A DNA stretch of 64,000 nucleotides from Desulfobulbaceae bacterium (GTDB taxonomy: Bacteria; Desulfobacterota; Desulfobulbia; Desulfobulbales; SURF-16), in contig JALNXE010000001.1 of the NCBI GenBank assembly GCA_023230525.1, forward strand, positions 43,020 to 107,019, given 5' to 3'. Below are positions 17,148-26,375 of the stretch, piece by piece (within the stretch, counting starts at the first letter, position 1; each line of letters begins with the position of its first letter). Below the pieces are notes generated by a model. It saw nothing but the letters and a program-made list of their open reading frames with translations. It ran no database searches and had not been told where the DNA came from. Made by a program: the position numbers and the translations under genes.

Positions 17148-18203
17148 GTGATTACCACTAAGTTTCAGTTTTTTAACTGGTAGGACGTTATTTGTCCTAT
17201 CTACCATGGCATACTCCTTCAAATGGATTCATTTAATTGAAGGAGAGGGCCATGGCAAAAAATCCAATTCAGTTTCAAAAAGGTTTGAGTTTGACTCAGT
17301 TTTTTTCCAAATACGGCAGTGCCGAGAAATGTCGTCAGATTCTCTTTAACATGAGGTGGCCGCTGGGATTTGTCTGCCCTGAGTGTGGCCATACCTGTTA
17401 TTGTGAAATCAGCACCCGTAAAGTCTATCAGTGCAAGCGTTGCCACCGCCAAACATCTGTGACAAGTGGAACCATTTTCGACAATACAAAATTGCCGCTC
17501 AATATCTGGTTCCTTGCTATTTATCTTATCACCCAATCAAAAGATGGCATATCCTCACTCAATCTTTCGAGAACTATTGGGGTTTCAGCTAATGCCGCTC
17601 TGCGCGTAAAGCACAAGTTGCAACATGTCATGAAAAAACAAGATGATGCAACGCCGCTATACGGTTTCATCCAAATCGACGATTCCTATCTTGGTGGCAA
17701 AAGCAGAGGCGGCAAAAGAGGACGCGGAGCATCCGGGAAAACACCTTTTATTGCTGCTGTTGCCACTGACGAAGAAGGTCATCCTCTGCAAATGCGTTTC
17801 AGTCAGGTGAAGAAATTCTCTAAACAAGAAATTTTTCAATGGGCCGAGAAACACCTGGCGCCTGACAGTATTGTTGTCACTGATGGGTTTTGTTGTTTCA
17901 CAGGAATCAAGAAAGCAGGTTATGTTCATCAGCGTATTATCACGGGAGGCGGTCATGACAGTGTTGAGATCAAAGAGTTCAAATGGGTGAACACCATGCT
18001 TGGCAACGTCAAAAATGCCATCCGTGGCAGTTATCATGCAATCAGTGAAAAACATATACCCCGTTATCTTGCTGAATTTTGTTACCGATTCAACCGCCGT
18101 TTTGAGTTGGGTAAAATGGTACCAAGCTTGGCTCATGCAGCTGTGCATACTTTGCCCAGACCCACTAAATTGTTGAAGTTGGCTGAAAGTCGGTGGTAAT
18201 CAC
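17148..18203 (+). mobile_element. IS1595-family insertion sequence, 1056 bp
   Basis: The ends carry imperfect inverted repeats of about 21 bp: 17148-17168 and the complement of 18183-18203, sharing GTGATTACCAC and TTTCAG. They are flanked by identical ATATTTTTTT direct repeats. One intact transposase gene fills the element. It sits between the iterons of the TrfA replicon and trbI, inside the transfer operon and opposite to its direction. The intact repeats and gene imply a recent insertion. Confidence 0.9.
17252..18199 (+). CDS. IS1595 family (ISXO2-like) transposase
   Basis: The 315-residue transposase starts at MAKNPIQF, chosen over an ATG 15 bp upstream because AAGGAGAGG precedes it. It has the N-terminal zinc ribbon of the family (CPECGH and CKRCH, about residues 43-70). 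The DDE-type catalytic domain opens with IDDSYLGGKSRGGKRGRG, includes VTDGFCCF, and ends with CYRFNRRFEL. The frame is complete. Confidence 0.95.
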   Translation: MAKNPIQFQKGLSLTQFFSKYGSAEKCRQILFNMRWPLGFVCPECGHTCYCEISTRKVYQCKRCHRQTSVTSGTIFDNTKLPLNIWFLAIYLITQSKDGISSLNLSRTIGVSANAALRVKHKLQHVMKKQDDATPLYGFIQIDDSYLGGKSRGGKRGRGASGKTPFIAAVATDEEGHPLQMRFSQVKKFSKQEIFQWAEKHLAPDSIVVTDGFCCFTGIKKAGYVHQRIITGGGHDSVEIKEFKWVNTMLGNVKNAIRGSYHAISEKHIPRYLAEFCYRFNRRFELGKMVPSLAHAAVHTLPRPTKLLKLAESRW

Positions 18204-18213
18204 ATATTTTTTT
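18204..18213 (+). repeat. target-site duplication, right copy
   Basis: ATATTTTTTT directly after the right inverted repeat of the IS, identical to 17138-17147. Confidence 0.85.
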
Positions 18214-18702
18214 CCAAAAAATTTCGTCAACATCGCACGCGTGGGTTAAAAGAATAGTTAAATATATAGTTAAAAAAATAGTTAGCGACTCAAAAAATTG
18301 CCTTTTTTCATCAGTAAATCAACGAGTTGCAAAAAGTGATCATAGGTCATACGACACGAAAACGTAGGTCATACAACACGAAAACATAGGTCATCCGACA
18401 CGAAAACGTAGGTCATACGACACGATTTGACAGGTTTTCTTTCCAAACCGTAGGTCATACGACACGATTTCATGAAAAACCGTAGGTCATACGACACAAT
18501 TTTTTTAGCCCGCAACATGAATTTCTGGAAATGGTCTCAATTTGACACTAAAAACAAGAAAAACCGTGTCGTATGACCTACGTTTTACAAAAATACCGTA
18601 GGTCATACGACACGACCATAGGTCATACGACACAATTTCATGAAAATACGTAGGTCATACGACACGGTTTTCCAAAAACACCGTAGGTCATACGACACGG
18701 TA
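18214..18702. other. iteron-type replication origin (oriV)
   Basis: This region lies between the IS and the 3' end of the trfA-like gene. An AT-rich patch with three ATAGTTA repeats (18247-18286) looks like a duplex-unwinding element. It is followed by eleven copies of a 15-bp iteron with consensus TAGGTCATACGACAC. Ten are on the plus strand, starting at 18343, 18365, 18387, 18409, 18451, 18483, 18599, 18619, 18651 and 18684. One is inverted, at 18566-18580. The first four are spaced exactly 22 bp, two helical turns, as in RK2-type origins. The copies at 18365 and 18387 each have one mismatch. The neighbouring initiator should bind them. Confidence 0.92.
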
Positions 18703-19665
18703 TTACGGTAAAGGAGTAGGTACTTTGTCATGATCTTCATGTCGAATACAGCAAATTTTATCATCGTCAGTGAGCATTGCTATCTCGGTAATTTTGACTT
18801 TCTGCAATTCGGCACAGGCTTTTTTGACCGTCTGCCGCCAACTCGTAGTACTGGAATCTTGTGAACCACACATTTGCTGGAATGTCTTAAGATTAAGCGG
18901 ATATGGATGCTTGTGGCTTTCGATATAATTGGCAAGGCAGCGAGTTACAGGCGACAACTTACGGAAGATTTCCCATGAGTGGCTTGTAAAATTCTTACCG
19001 GCAAAAAGCAAAATCAAGTTAGGGTCAAGCCAGGTACGGTATGTTGTCGGCTTGCCTTCCTCATCATTGGTTGCTTCATAATTACCAATGAGACAAATGG
19101 ATCCACTTCTCCCATAAGCCTTGGCGTTCAAGGCTAAAACATCATTGGCCCTGAGCCGTGAAATGCAATCCCGCACCCTGTCATAATTGCGGCCGCTTTT
19201 TGACCAACCAACATCCCGCACCAAGTCTTTAATTGAAAATTCAAATGTTTCACCAAGTGGTATTCCCTGGCCGTATTTGAGAATTTGCAGCCACACGATT
19301 TCATCGTCCTCGGCTCGTAGCTCAATACCAGTGTAGATAATCGACACATATTCGTTATAGTGAAACAGCTGTTTACGCATCAAGGTTTTGCGTGGTTGGT
19401 TCTTGTTCGTGGCCGTGAACAGTGATGATCGAGCGTAGTCATTGGGGATGTGCCGCAAGTCGCTGCGCTTGCCCATGGTTTCAGGAAAAATATTATCAAG
19501 TTGAAACAGTTTGTTTGGGTCAATTCCTTTTCGGTGCAAATAGGCTTTTCGCTGAAAGCCGTCCATTTGTTTTTCTATGTTGGTGCGAGAAACAACGGTC
19601 TTTCCAGCGGCTTCAGAAGATCCGTCATTTTCCCTAAGAGTAATTTTTATTGGCTTACATTTCAT
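18703..19665 (-). CDS. trfA: TrfA-like plasmid replication initiator
   Basis: The 320-residue protein resembles RK2 TrfA. It shares the blocks RSSLFTATNKNQPR, ITYTGIELRAEDDEIVWLQ (here IIYTGIEL), LVRDVGWSKSGRNYDR, LLFAGKNFT, FRKLSPVTRCLANY and SHKHPYPLNLKTFQQMCGS. It has the winged-helix initiator fold that binds iterons. Its start lies inside the last codons of trbC (11-bp overlap), so replication-initiator expression is tied to the transfer operon, which is unusual. The iterons are downstream of its stop. Confidence 0.93.
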   Translation of the reverse strand: MKCKPIKITLRENDGSSEAAGKTVVSRTNIEKQMDGFQRKAYLHRKGIDPNKLFQLDNIFPETMGKRSDLRHIPNDYARSSLFTATNKNQPRKTLMRKQLFHYNEYVSIIYTGIELRAEDDEIVWLQILKYGQGIPLGETFEFSIKDLVRDVGWSKSGRNYDRVRDCISRLRANDVLALNAKAYGRSGSICLIGNYEATNDEEGKPTTYRTWLDPNLILLFAGKNFTSHSWEIFRKLSPVTRCLANYIESHKHPYPLNLKTFQQMCGSQDSSTTSWRQTVKKACAELQKVKITEIAMLTDDDKICCIRHEDHDKVPTPLP

Positions 19666-20506
19666 TACACGTACCTGAATTCAAACTGCCGCATCGGTTT
19701 CCCCTGACCTTGGTTATCAAAGCGGTTAAACTTGGGCTTTTGGCTTCTAAATTAACTTTTTCCAGGAGGGTAACGATGCCCACATCGCCTTGAAGCTGAA
19801 AAACTTCATCGCCGCGGTCATAGATGAGGGCTGGAACTTCGGTGATGCTGTACTGCTTAAAGAGGGCGGGTTTGATCGAAACAGCCGGTTTAATCAGGTC
19901 ACATGGCTGCTCCTGTGTATTTTCGCAGGTGGTATCTTTTTTCAGAACCTTGCTCCACCATTTTACTTTTTCTTTTGTGTTCTCTTTACCCAGACCGCCT
20001 ACCATTCCCTTCATAACCGGCACAATTTCCGGCACTCCTTCGAGATAGGCCATGTACCTCTGAAACGATGCCTCTGGGATGGAACTGGACAGGAAAAGAT
20101 AAATCTTTTCAGAACCAGCAAGGATGCCTTTGACCTGCTCCCTTATCTCTTTCTTTGCCCTTGGTATAAGGTCTGCCTGTCCTTGTTCGTAACATTTCAC
20201 CTTGTCCTGAAATTCCTTGGAACGATAAACGGCATTCGTCTCTTCAGCGGCCTTTTTCCCTGCTTCGCTATGCTTGTTTTCAGGGATGGTTATGGTCTTA
20301 GCCAGTTCTCTGGCCGTATCCATAGCTTTTCTGGTTGCTTCGTCGTCAATTACAGTCTGTTTCCTGGCCTTTTCCAAGAGAGCCGGCGGCAAAGCAGGGA
20401 CAGTCTTATCAGAACAAGAACAAGAGCTTTCAGCGCCTTGCATCGATAAGGCCGATAAGCCGACAACCAATCCGGCCAGCATGATGATAAAAATTTGTCT
20501 TCGCAT
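19655..20506 (-). CDS. trbC: F-type pilus assembly protein TrbC
   Basis: The protein is about 283 residues from the ATG at 20506, one base after the traU stop. A longer frame exists but overlaps traU. It has a signal segment (MRRQIFIIMLAGLVVG...), a Cys pair (SSCSCSD), and the TrbC thioredoxin-like domain with IYLFLSSSIPEASFQRYM and YSITEVPALIYD. TrbC is a periplasmic protein needed for pilus assembly. Its stop codon is overlapped by the trfA-like start. Confidence 0.9.
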   Translation of the reverse strand: MRRQIFIIMLAGLVVGLSALSMQGAESSCSCSDKTVPALPPALLEKARKQTVIDDEATRKAMDTARELAKTITIPENKHSEAGKKAAEETNAVYRSKEFQDKVKCYEQGQADLIPRAKKEIREQVKGILAGSEKIYLFLSSSIPEASFQRYMAYLEGVPEIVPVMKGMVGGLGKENTKEKVKWWSKVLKKDTTCENTQEQPCDLIKPAVSIKPALFKQYSITEVPALIYDRGDEVFQLQGDVGIVTLLEKVNLEAKSPSLTALITKVRGNRCGSLNSGTCNEM

Positions 20507-20507
20507 A

Positions 20508-21446
20508 TCATTCACAGCAAGTGCAACAACGTACCTTCCTGAATACCACCCAGAGAAATTCATCATTTGACCCCTTCATTCCTCGAATGGGGGGATTGAG
20601 GCCGCTATCATAGAACTTGGCTGCTTTGCCGATAGGGTATGTGCTCCGAAGATCGGGCCTGGCCGTATGCATCTGGTAATGGCTCTTTGTCCAGACTGGA
20701 GTGAATGTGCAGCCACAAAGAGCATACGGGTCGCAAAGCATGAACAGACGGTTCAGCTTGAAGATCAGCCGTGACGCTGCCGTATTACTGGCCTGAACAA
20801 TATTGTCGTTGTCCACATGGCCGCTTACGGGATAGGTTGACCCGCTGCTCCCAATACACCAGGGCATCGCGTCGAGTGGGAATCCACCATTTACGGCTAA
20901 CGCATCTGACATACAAAGCAACTGCATTTCTTTATTGGCGAATAATGCAGCTTCGGGAGTGATAGTGGCTACAAGCTCATCGTTCTGCCACATTGCATCA
21001 AATTCAGACCACCATGCACCAACATCGTTATTTTCACACGGGGTCCCATCCAGCATCGAAAAAATAAACGCATGTGCCTGGAAGAAAGTTGATTCATCGG
21101 CAATAGATACAGCATCGGAACTCTTATTCTTTCCGCCTAATATGTCATCAATTGAACCCTCGGCGTCTCCACCAGACCCCGTAAACGGAGAATAATTTGC
21201 CACTGAAACCGTATCTATGAATAAAGACGGGTCCCAATATTCGTATATTACACCCATCTCGAAAAACTCTGGTGGGGGCCTGGGGCATATACAAATCCCT
21301 AAAAACTTAAAATCCATATCATCCCAGTTTATATCCGTAACGGGGTTCCACGTATCGCCTGATTTAAGGATGCCAGCAAAGGCTGGGGGCGCAGAAAGCA
21401 AAAGCACTGAGGCCAACAGGTATTTATTCATCAATTTATTCATCAA
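20508..21446 (-). CDS. traU: conjugative transfer protein TraU
   Basis: The 312-residue TraU has a signal peptide (ending PPAFAG), the family block FKFLGICICPRPPPEFFEMGVIYEYWDP, many Cys residues for disulphides, and the C-terminal segment PIRGMKGSNDEFLWVVFRKVRCC. TraU is a periplasmic protein important for DNA transfer. It overlaps traW by 11 bp. Confidence 0.95.
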   Translation of the reverse strand: MMNKLMNKYLLASVLLLSAPPAFAGILKSGDTWNPVTDINWDDMDFKFLGICICPRPPPEFFEMGVIYEYWDPSLFIDTVSVANYSPFTGSGGDAEGSIDDILGGKNKSSDAVSIADESTFFQAHAFIFSMLDGTPCENNDVGAWWSEFDAMWQNDELVATITPEAALFANKEMQLLCMSDALAVNGGFPLDAMPWCIGSSGSTYPVSGHVDNDNIVQASNTAASRLIFKLNRLFMLCDPYALCGCTFTPVWTKSHYQMHTARPDLRSTYPIGKAAKFYDSGLNPPIRGMKGSNDEFLWVVFRKVRCCTCCE

Positions 21447-22035
21447 TCTTTACCTCCTGCACCATCATCATTTTTCCATTCTGGGTAATCACGCAAGGAG
21501 CAGCGGCTAATTGCAGACGATCAGCTATGGTTTTGGTCAGATAAAAGACCGGCCGTTGTAATTGCTTTATCAAGGGGGCGGCGAATCCTGCGGAAATCAG
21601 CAATTTGATTTGCCGATTCTTGTAATAGGGTGACATCTCAAACCACTCCACTTGCTTTGCGTCCTCGCTATTGATGACCACCAATCCATCGGGTAGAGAG
21701 ACATAATCCAAAGGGTTCCAGGTAAGGCCTCGCGGGTACATGATCTCCCCAATTTCACCAGGGATGTCGTGATTTAAGGTGTAGGTCATATCGACGAAAA
21801 ACGTCCGATCTCTCTTGGCTGCAGGCAGGGCATGGATGTCTTTTGCTTTGTAGTTCTGCCTATGTTCCTCCATGACCTTTGCCAGCTTTTCATAGTCAAT
21901 ACCGGCCTTGATCTCTTCAATCAGGTCCGGCTCCACTACGGGATAGGTCATTCCGATGGCGCCAAGATTCTTTCCATATGCAGGAGAGGCCAGCAGAAGG
22001 CCTAGAATAAGAATAACAAACTTACAGTTGCCCAT
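21436..22035 (-). CDS. traW: conjugative transfer protein TraW
   Basis: The 199-residue protein has a signal peptide (ending ASPAYGK), then the TraW start LGAIGMTYPVVEPDLIEEI and the typical R(T)FFVDMTYT and YPRGLTWNPLDY blocks. It acts in the periplasm in F-pilus assembly with TrbC. It overlaps traC by 14 bp and traU by 11 bp. Confidence 0.94.
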   Translation of the reverse strand: MGNCKFVILILGLLLASPAYGKNLGAIGMTYPVVEPDLIEEIKAGIDYEKLAKVMEEHRQNYKAKDIHALPAAKRDRTFFVDMTYTLNHDIPGEIGEIMYPRGLTWNPLDYVSLPDGLVVINSEDAKQVEWFEMSPYYKNRQIKLLISAGFAAPLIKQLQRPVFYLTKTIADRLQLAAAPCVITQNGKMMMVQEVKIDE

Positions 22036-24568
22036 TTTTGCGCAACTCGACCATTTCCAGGATGGCCTCGTGATAGGTCATGCCGGATTTAACTCGCTTT
22101 TCGATCATGGCGATTTCAGAAGCCTTGGAGGTGTAAATAAAATAGGCGTAATCGTTTACTATCAAACGAGCCGGGCCAATTCCAAAGGGCGTGTCAAAGA
22201 AGATTTCTGAGTAGTATGGAGGGTTGGATTTGATACTTTTCAGGAGCTTCATTGAGAAATCATCGTAATCAATCAATTTCAGGTTTTTCGCCTTATCAAA
22301 AGCAGGAGATTCCAAAAAGATTTTGAAGGCCGAGTTGTCTTTGATTACAGTTCCAACTTCACCAAATTGGTCCAGATCAAGAATAGATTGGGTGATAATC
22401 ATGAAACTACCGGAGTATTTCCTGGCCCTGCGGTAGCCTTCGTTGACAACCGGAGCCAGCATTGAGGACTTATCCAGAAACTGCCATGCTTCATCGAAAA
22501 TAATCAGCCGATGCCGTGACCGATCTGAAAGGTAAAGGTCTTGAGTCACGGCATTGATAATGAGCATGGTGACAACCTTGTATAAATCAGGTTTTACCTT
22601 CAGGTTTTCCAACTCAAGTACAACAAACTCATCATGTCGAATATCAAAGGTGCTGGGGCCGCAAAAGAATTTCCCGTAAAAGCCATACGATGTGTAATTC
22701 ATCAAGAGAAAGCCTAATTTTCTGGCTTTCGCAATCAATTCCATGTTGGCATCAGATCCTTTATAATGTTCCATGCCGGGGCCATGAGGAAATACTTTCA
22801 TAAATTCCACGACCGTATTTGCATCAGCATCCTGTCCTTTTTGATGCCATGCCCAATTTACCGCCCAATAAAATAAATTTATTTCCTCTACATCATCGCA
22901 TCCTGTTTTCGCATTGGCGTAGGCCATTTGCGCGAATACGGTTGCAATCGCAGATAATTCTTCCTCCGGCTCTATAATATTTGTGAAGGGATTAAGGCAG
23001 ATCTCCGAATCAGGACTGAAATCCAGATACCTTGCACCCAGCATATCAGCCATTTTTTTGTAGGAACCACCAATATCAATGATGCGGATTATGGAACCGC
23101 AAGCGTAATAATTAAAGGCTATGAAGTTGACCAGAAATGACTTGCCGGAACCAGATGTGGCGCAGCAAAAGCAATTAAAGTTGGTTGCCCCTTTTGCGAA
23201 AAAGTCCAACGAAACCAACTGCCCTTTCCGGCCAGTGAAGATCATATTCGGAATGCCGCCGGAACCAACAAAATCGCCCTGAACTGGCAGCAATGGGGTG
23301 ATTGAAGGTACTGATGCGGTAAAATCACGCTCCAGATTTTCTATGTTCTTACCGTCAGCGTATAGACAAAGAGGAAAAGACGAGATAAACAGGATTTTCA
23401 GAACCATGTTGTCTCGTTGCATCACATAGCCGTTATTCTCCCACAACCGTCTGACCCTGGTACATGAATCTCTGGTATTTTCTACATCGTCCGAAAACAC
23501 CCATAAAATGGGAATGATCTTGAGGAATTTGACACCATGTTCCAGATCATCTGCGGCCTCTATGTGTTCTGCTTGTTTACGGTAAAGCAGGGTAGATAAT
23601 GAACCAACCCCTTTCTGATTGAGCATCAGATTGGTTTTTGCGTGGATTGTTACATCTATCCCCTTCTGAAAGACGATATTGAAGCAATAGAGAAAATCAG
23701 TCTTGATCTGGTCAGCATCCGAGATAATGCCCCATATCCCGCCAAACAGAGAGTTGGTCTGCATCGGGTCAACTTCTTTGGGAAAGCTCTTGGGGGTCGT
23801 GCAACACCAGTATTTATCTCCAGCCTGAATATAATCGCTACCTTCCTTGATAACGATATCCGCATTGATAATCTGTTTTAGAATTGGAATATCAGGGCTG
23901 TAGGAATTGAAGTTATGCTCTGGATAATCCTTGGGGTAGGTATTGAATAACCGCCGCATCCATTCCATAAGGTTGCCTGGTGGCATATTCCTGGGGTAAA
24001 GCTGCGCCGCTCTCAATGTCTCATTGATCTGCCGCCTGATGTCGATTAACGGTCCAATCTTCTTTTTATCACCCAATTCGTCTGGCTCTGGCATACCAGA
24101 CGCATCCCCAGGGACTTTAACCGCTACAAACAGCCGGAAATTTCTGACTGGAATAAAGCTACATGCCTCCAGCCCCTTTTTCCCTTCGAGTAAAAATTCC
24201 GTAACTCTTTCGGTATTGGTGACAATTATTGGTTCTGTTCTGGTTCGACTCTTTCGATACGCATCTATGATTGGTTCTATGTGGGAATCAGCATGTAAAA
24301 TAAACTGAATAATAGTGCCATAAGGCATCCCCGCCCTGAAAATACCCTCAAGTGAGTTCATGGCCTTTTCCCCTGCGTAGGTAAGCGGGGAACACTCCCA
24401 TATCATCCCAAAGGTGCTGTCCTGGTTCACATAGATTTCATGCTCCTGGTCATAAGCGATATAGTTCAGGAAGGCAGAAAATGGATGCCGCCTGGTCAAC
24501 TTGGCAAGATCGCTGTGTTTCAGGTATTCAGTATTGCCGTAAAGAAGCCTTTGGAAAAAGTCAATCAT
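22022..24568 (-). CDS. traC: TraC, pilus assembly ATPase (VirB4 family)
   Basis: The 848-residue protein has the TraC_F_IV N-terminal domain and a VirB4-type ATPase domain. The Walker A is ATSGSGKSFLVNF, the Walker B is RLIIFDEAWQFLDK, and an ITQSILDL sensor-like block follows. It powers pilin polymerisation at the inner membrane. It overlaps traV by 4 bp. Confidence 0.97.
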   Translation of the reverse strand: MIDFFQRLLYGNTEYLKHSDLAKLTRRHPFSAFLNYIAYDQEHEIYVNQDSTFGMIWECSPLTYAGEKAMNSLEGIFRAGMPYGTIIQFILHADSHIEPIIDAYRKSRTRTEPIIVTNTERVTEFLLEGKKGLEACSFIPVRNFRLFVAVKVPGDASGMPEPDELGDKKKIGPLIDIRRQINETLRAAQLYPRNMPPGNLMEWMRRLFNTYPKDYPEHNFNSYSPDIPILKQIINADIVIKEGSDYIQAGDKYWCCTTPKSFPKEVDPMQTNSLFGGIWGIISDADQIKTDFLYCFNIVFQKGIDVTIHAKTNLMLNQKGVGSLSTLLYRKQAEHIEAADDLEHGVKFLKIIPILWVFSDDVENTRDSCTRVRRLWENNGYVMQRDNMVLKILFISSFPLCLYADGKNIENLERDFTASVPSITPLLPVQGDFVGSGGIPNMIFTGRKGQLVSLDFFAKGATNFNCFCCATSGSGKSFLVNFIAFNYYACGSIIRIIDIGGSYKKMADMLGARYLDFSPDSEICLNPFTNIIEPEEELSAIATVFAQMAYANAKTGCDDVEEINLFYWAVNWAWHQKGQDADANTVVEFMKVFPHGPGMEHYKGSDANMELIAKARKLGFLLMNYTSYGFYGKFFCGPSTFDIRHDEFVVLELENLKVKPDLYKVVTMLIINAVTQDLYLSDRSRHRLIIFDEAWQFLDKSSMLAPVVNEGYRRARKYSGSFMIITQSILDLDQFGEVGTVIKDNSAFKIFLESPAFDKAKNLKLIDYDDFSMKLLKSIKSNPPYYSEIFFDTPFGIGPARLIVNDYAYFIYTSKASEIAMIEKRVKSGMTYHEAILEMVELRKNGQL

Positions 24569-25140
24569 TGTACTGCCTTTGACTTTTCACTTATATCTGT
24601 CAGTACCCATTGAGATTCTTTCAGCTTCAAATAGATATAGCGAGTCATAAACAGTTCGTCGTTCTCTCCTTTGTACGGCAGCATCAGTACCCGCATGATC
24701 TTGGGTGGTTCCAGCATCGGCCTGTCCGGTTCCTCCAGGAGTTCCGTGAGTGCCTTGTAACGGCTATTTTGAGCAGTTAGCTGGTTGATGTTGGTCTTTG
24801 AAACTTTGGTTACAATGATACTAAACCCATCGGTCCCTGCCGGTGGGCAGGGGATTGCTGTGCTGTCAATATCGGTACAGGTCTTGGATTCGTTGGTTGC
24901 TCCAGGACAGGGAATAGTGTCACCATTGGCGTTTGTGCAGCTTGTCTCGCTTGCATGATCAGCATCGGGGAACCTGGCCTCCTTGTAGGCGGATGGCGTA
25001 TCAATACACTTACCGGCATCATCTCTTGTGCGGCATTTGAAATTTTCCTCATAGGGGTTGACAACTTTTCCTAACCCGCCACAACCTGACAGAAGCAACG
25101 GAAGCAATAATAATGGCAGAATGACATATTTTAATTTCAT
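24565..25140 (-). CDS. traV: TraV outer-membrane lipoprotein
   Basis: The 191-residue protein has a lipobox LLSGC with lipid-modified Cys20. The family segment NPYEENFKCRTRDDAGKC follows, with paired Cys. A Thr/Cys/Pro-rich stretch (about 60-105) is specific to this copy. TraV anchors the TraK-TraB core complex in the outer membrane (VirB7-like role). It overlaps both neighbours by 4 bp. Confidence 0.93.
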   Translation of the reverse strand: MKLKYVILPLLLLPLLLSGCGGLGKVVNPYEENFKCRTRDDAGKCIDTPSAYKEARFPDADHASETSCTNANGDTIPCPGATNESKTCTDIDSTAIPCPPAGTDGFSIIVTKVSKTNINQLTAQNSRYKALTELLEEPDRPMLEPPKIMRVLMLPYKGENDELFMTRYIYLKLKESQWVLTDISEKSKAVQ

Positions 25141-26375
25141 AACGATTCGTCTCTTTTGTTGTCTTTAATCTCCAGCTCTTTTCCTTCCGAGACAATGACA
25201 GTAATTTTCTTGGTAGCAGCCACTTCGATTACCGGTGTCGTCTGCTTTGCTAAATTCATGTAAAAATCTCGCAGGGTGGTTGCTCCCTCTGATAGTCCGC
25301 CACCAACGGCATACTTCCCGATCTGCGTTGGTTCAATAGTGTTGGTTGTTCCCAGGACAGATGTTGAGTTTGTGGTGGCCGCCGCTTTTAACGCGTCGCC
25401 GGCCCCGCCAAAAAATCCGGCTATGATCGCCCTGGCAGTTGCAGCGCCCATCCGGGAAACTACTCGTCCGGATAGGCCAACCTTGGAGTCAGAATCAGTT
25501 ACAAAACCTTTGATCGGGGTATCAATAATGGCACTGCCTTCGTTGGATAGACAAGACAATGAGACCAGGCGAACATCAGCCCGTTCTTTGTCCAACCTGC
25601 CAACGGCCTCGGCTATAACGAAACAGCCGGCCAGGTTGGCCTTAATGTCATTTGGCAGCACTGCCGGGGTCTGGATACGGAGCAAAAGAGGTTCGGAGTT
25701 GCCCCCCTTGGCACCGCTCGAAGTAGCAGCATCGAAACCTGTCAAAAGTCTCGCCTCCATGAAAGAAGGAGGGAGATAGACCGTCCGGCCTTTTTTTTTA
25801 ACGTCATCTTGGGGAAGAGCAGCTGCCTGGTTTGAAATCACTGAAATCTTGCCGACGATCTTCTTTTCCTGCTTCTGGTTTCCACGGCCACGGCCACTCA
25901 CTTGAGGCGAGGGACCCAAATTACGAACACTTGATGATGGTTGCGTATTGTAAAATGCAGGCATTCCCTGTTCATCAAGAACTTGTTTTCCATTTGCATC
26001 TAATGCAGGTATAGGTATAGGTTTTCCCTGAGATAATTGTTCAGGCGTGGGGATAAGTAATTTCATACTTTCCGCATCTTTGTTTTTCTTCTCTTGCATA
26101 GCCAAAAAATCGGTCTGGCTTTTTGTCAGATCGGTCATGCCCTTTTTCAGAGCATCAATCTGCCGCCCCTGTTCCTTGAGCATGGTCTTTTCAATCATGT
26201 CAGGGTCCAGGTAAATGGTCCTGTTTTTTTCTGTCCCCGCAACACTTACCTTTTTTTTAGCGCGGGAATTGTAACCAGTAACAGCGATTACCAGAACAAT
26301 GAGACCGACTACCGACCAGACGAAAACCTTTTTGTTTTGTGGTGTCAGGTTGTTGAACTTTTCTTTCAGGGTCAT
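25137..26375 (-). CDS. traB: TraB, transfer core-complex scaffold (VirB10 family)
   Basis: The 412-residue protein has a short cytoplasmic N-terminus and one inner-membrane helix (about 18-36). A coiled-coil/proline linker comes next, then a C-terminal VirB10-like beta-barrel domain with VYLPPSFMEARLLTGFDA and LAGCFVIAEAVGRLDKERADVRL. It spans the periplasm between TraV/TraK and the inner membrane. Confidence 0.95.
   Translation of the reverse strand: MTLKEKFNNLTPQNKKVFVWSVVGLIVLVIAVTGYNSRAKKKVSVAGTEKNRTIYLDPDMIEKTMLKEQGRQIDALKKGMTDLTKSQTDFLAMQEKKNKDAESMKLLIPTPEQLSQGKPIPIPALDANGKQVLDEQGMPAFYNTQPSSSVRNLGPSPQVSGRGRGNQKQEKKIVGKISVISNQAAALPQDDVKKKGRTVYLPPSFMEARLLTGFDAATSSGAKGGNSEPLLLRIQTPAVLPNDIKANLAGCFVIAEAVGRLDKERADVRLVSLSCLSNEGSAIIDTPIKGFVTDSDSKVGLSGRVVSRMGAATARAIIAGFFGGAGDALKAAATTNSTSVLGTTNTIEPTQIGKYAVGGGLSEGATTLRDFYMNLAKQTTPVIEVAATKKITVIVSEGKELEIKDNKRDESL

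Noticed and set aside
18343..18698. Repeated 15-bp units that could suggest a CRISPR array
   Set aside because: Units are short, spaced irregularly after the first four, one is inverted, spacers are 5-100 bp and AT-rich, and a TrfA-type initiator lies next to them; they are iterons.
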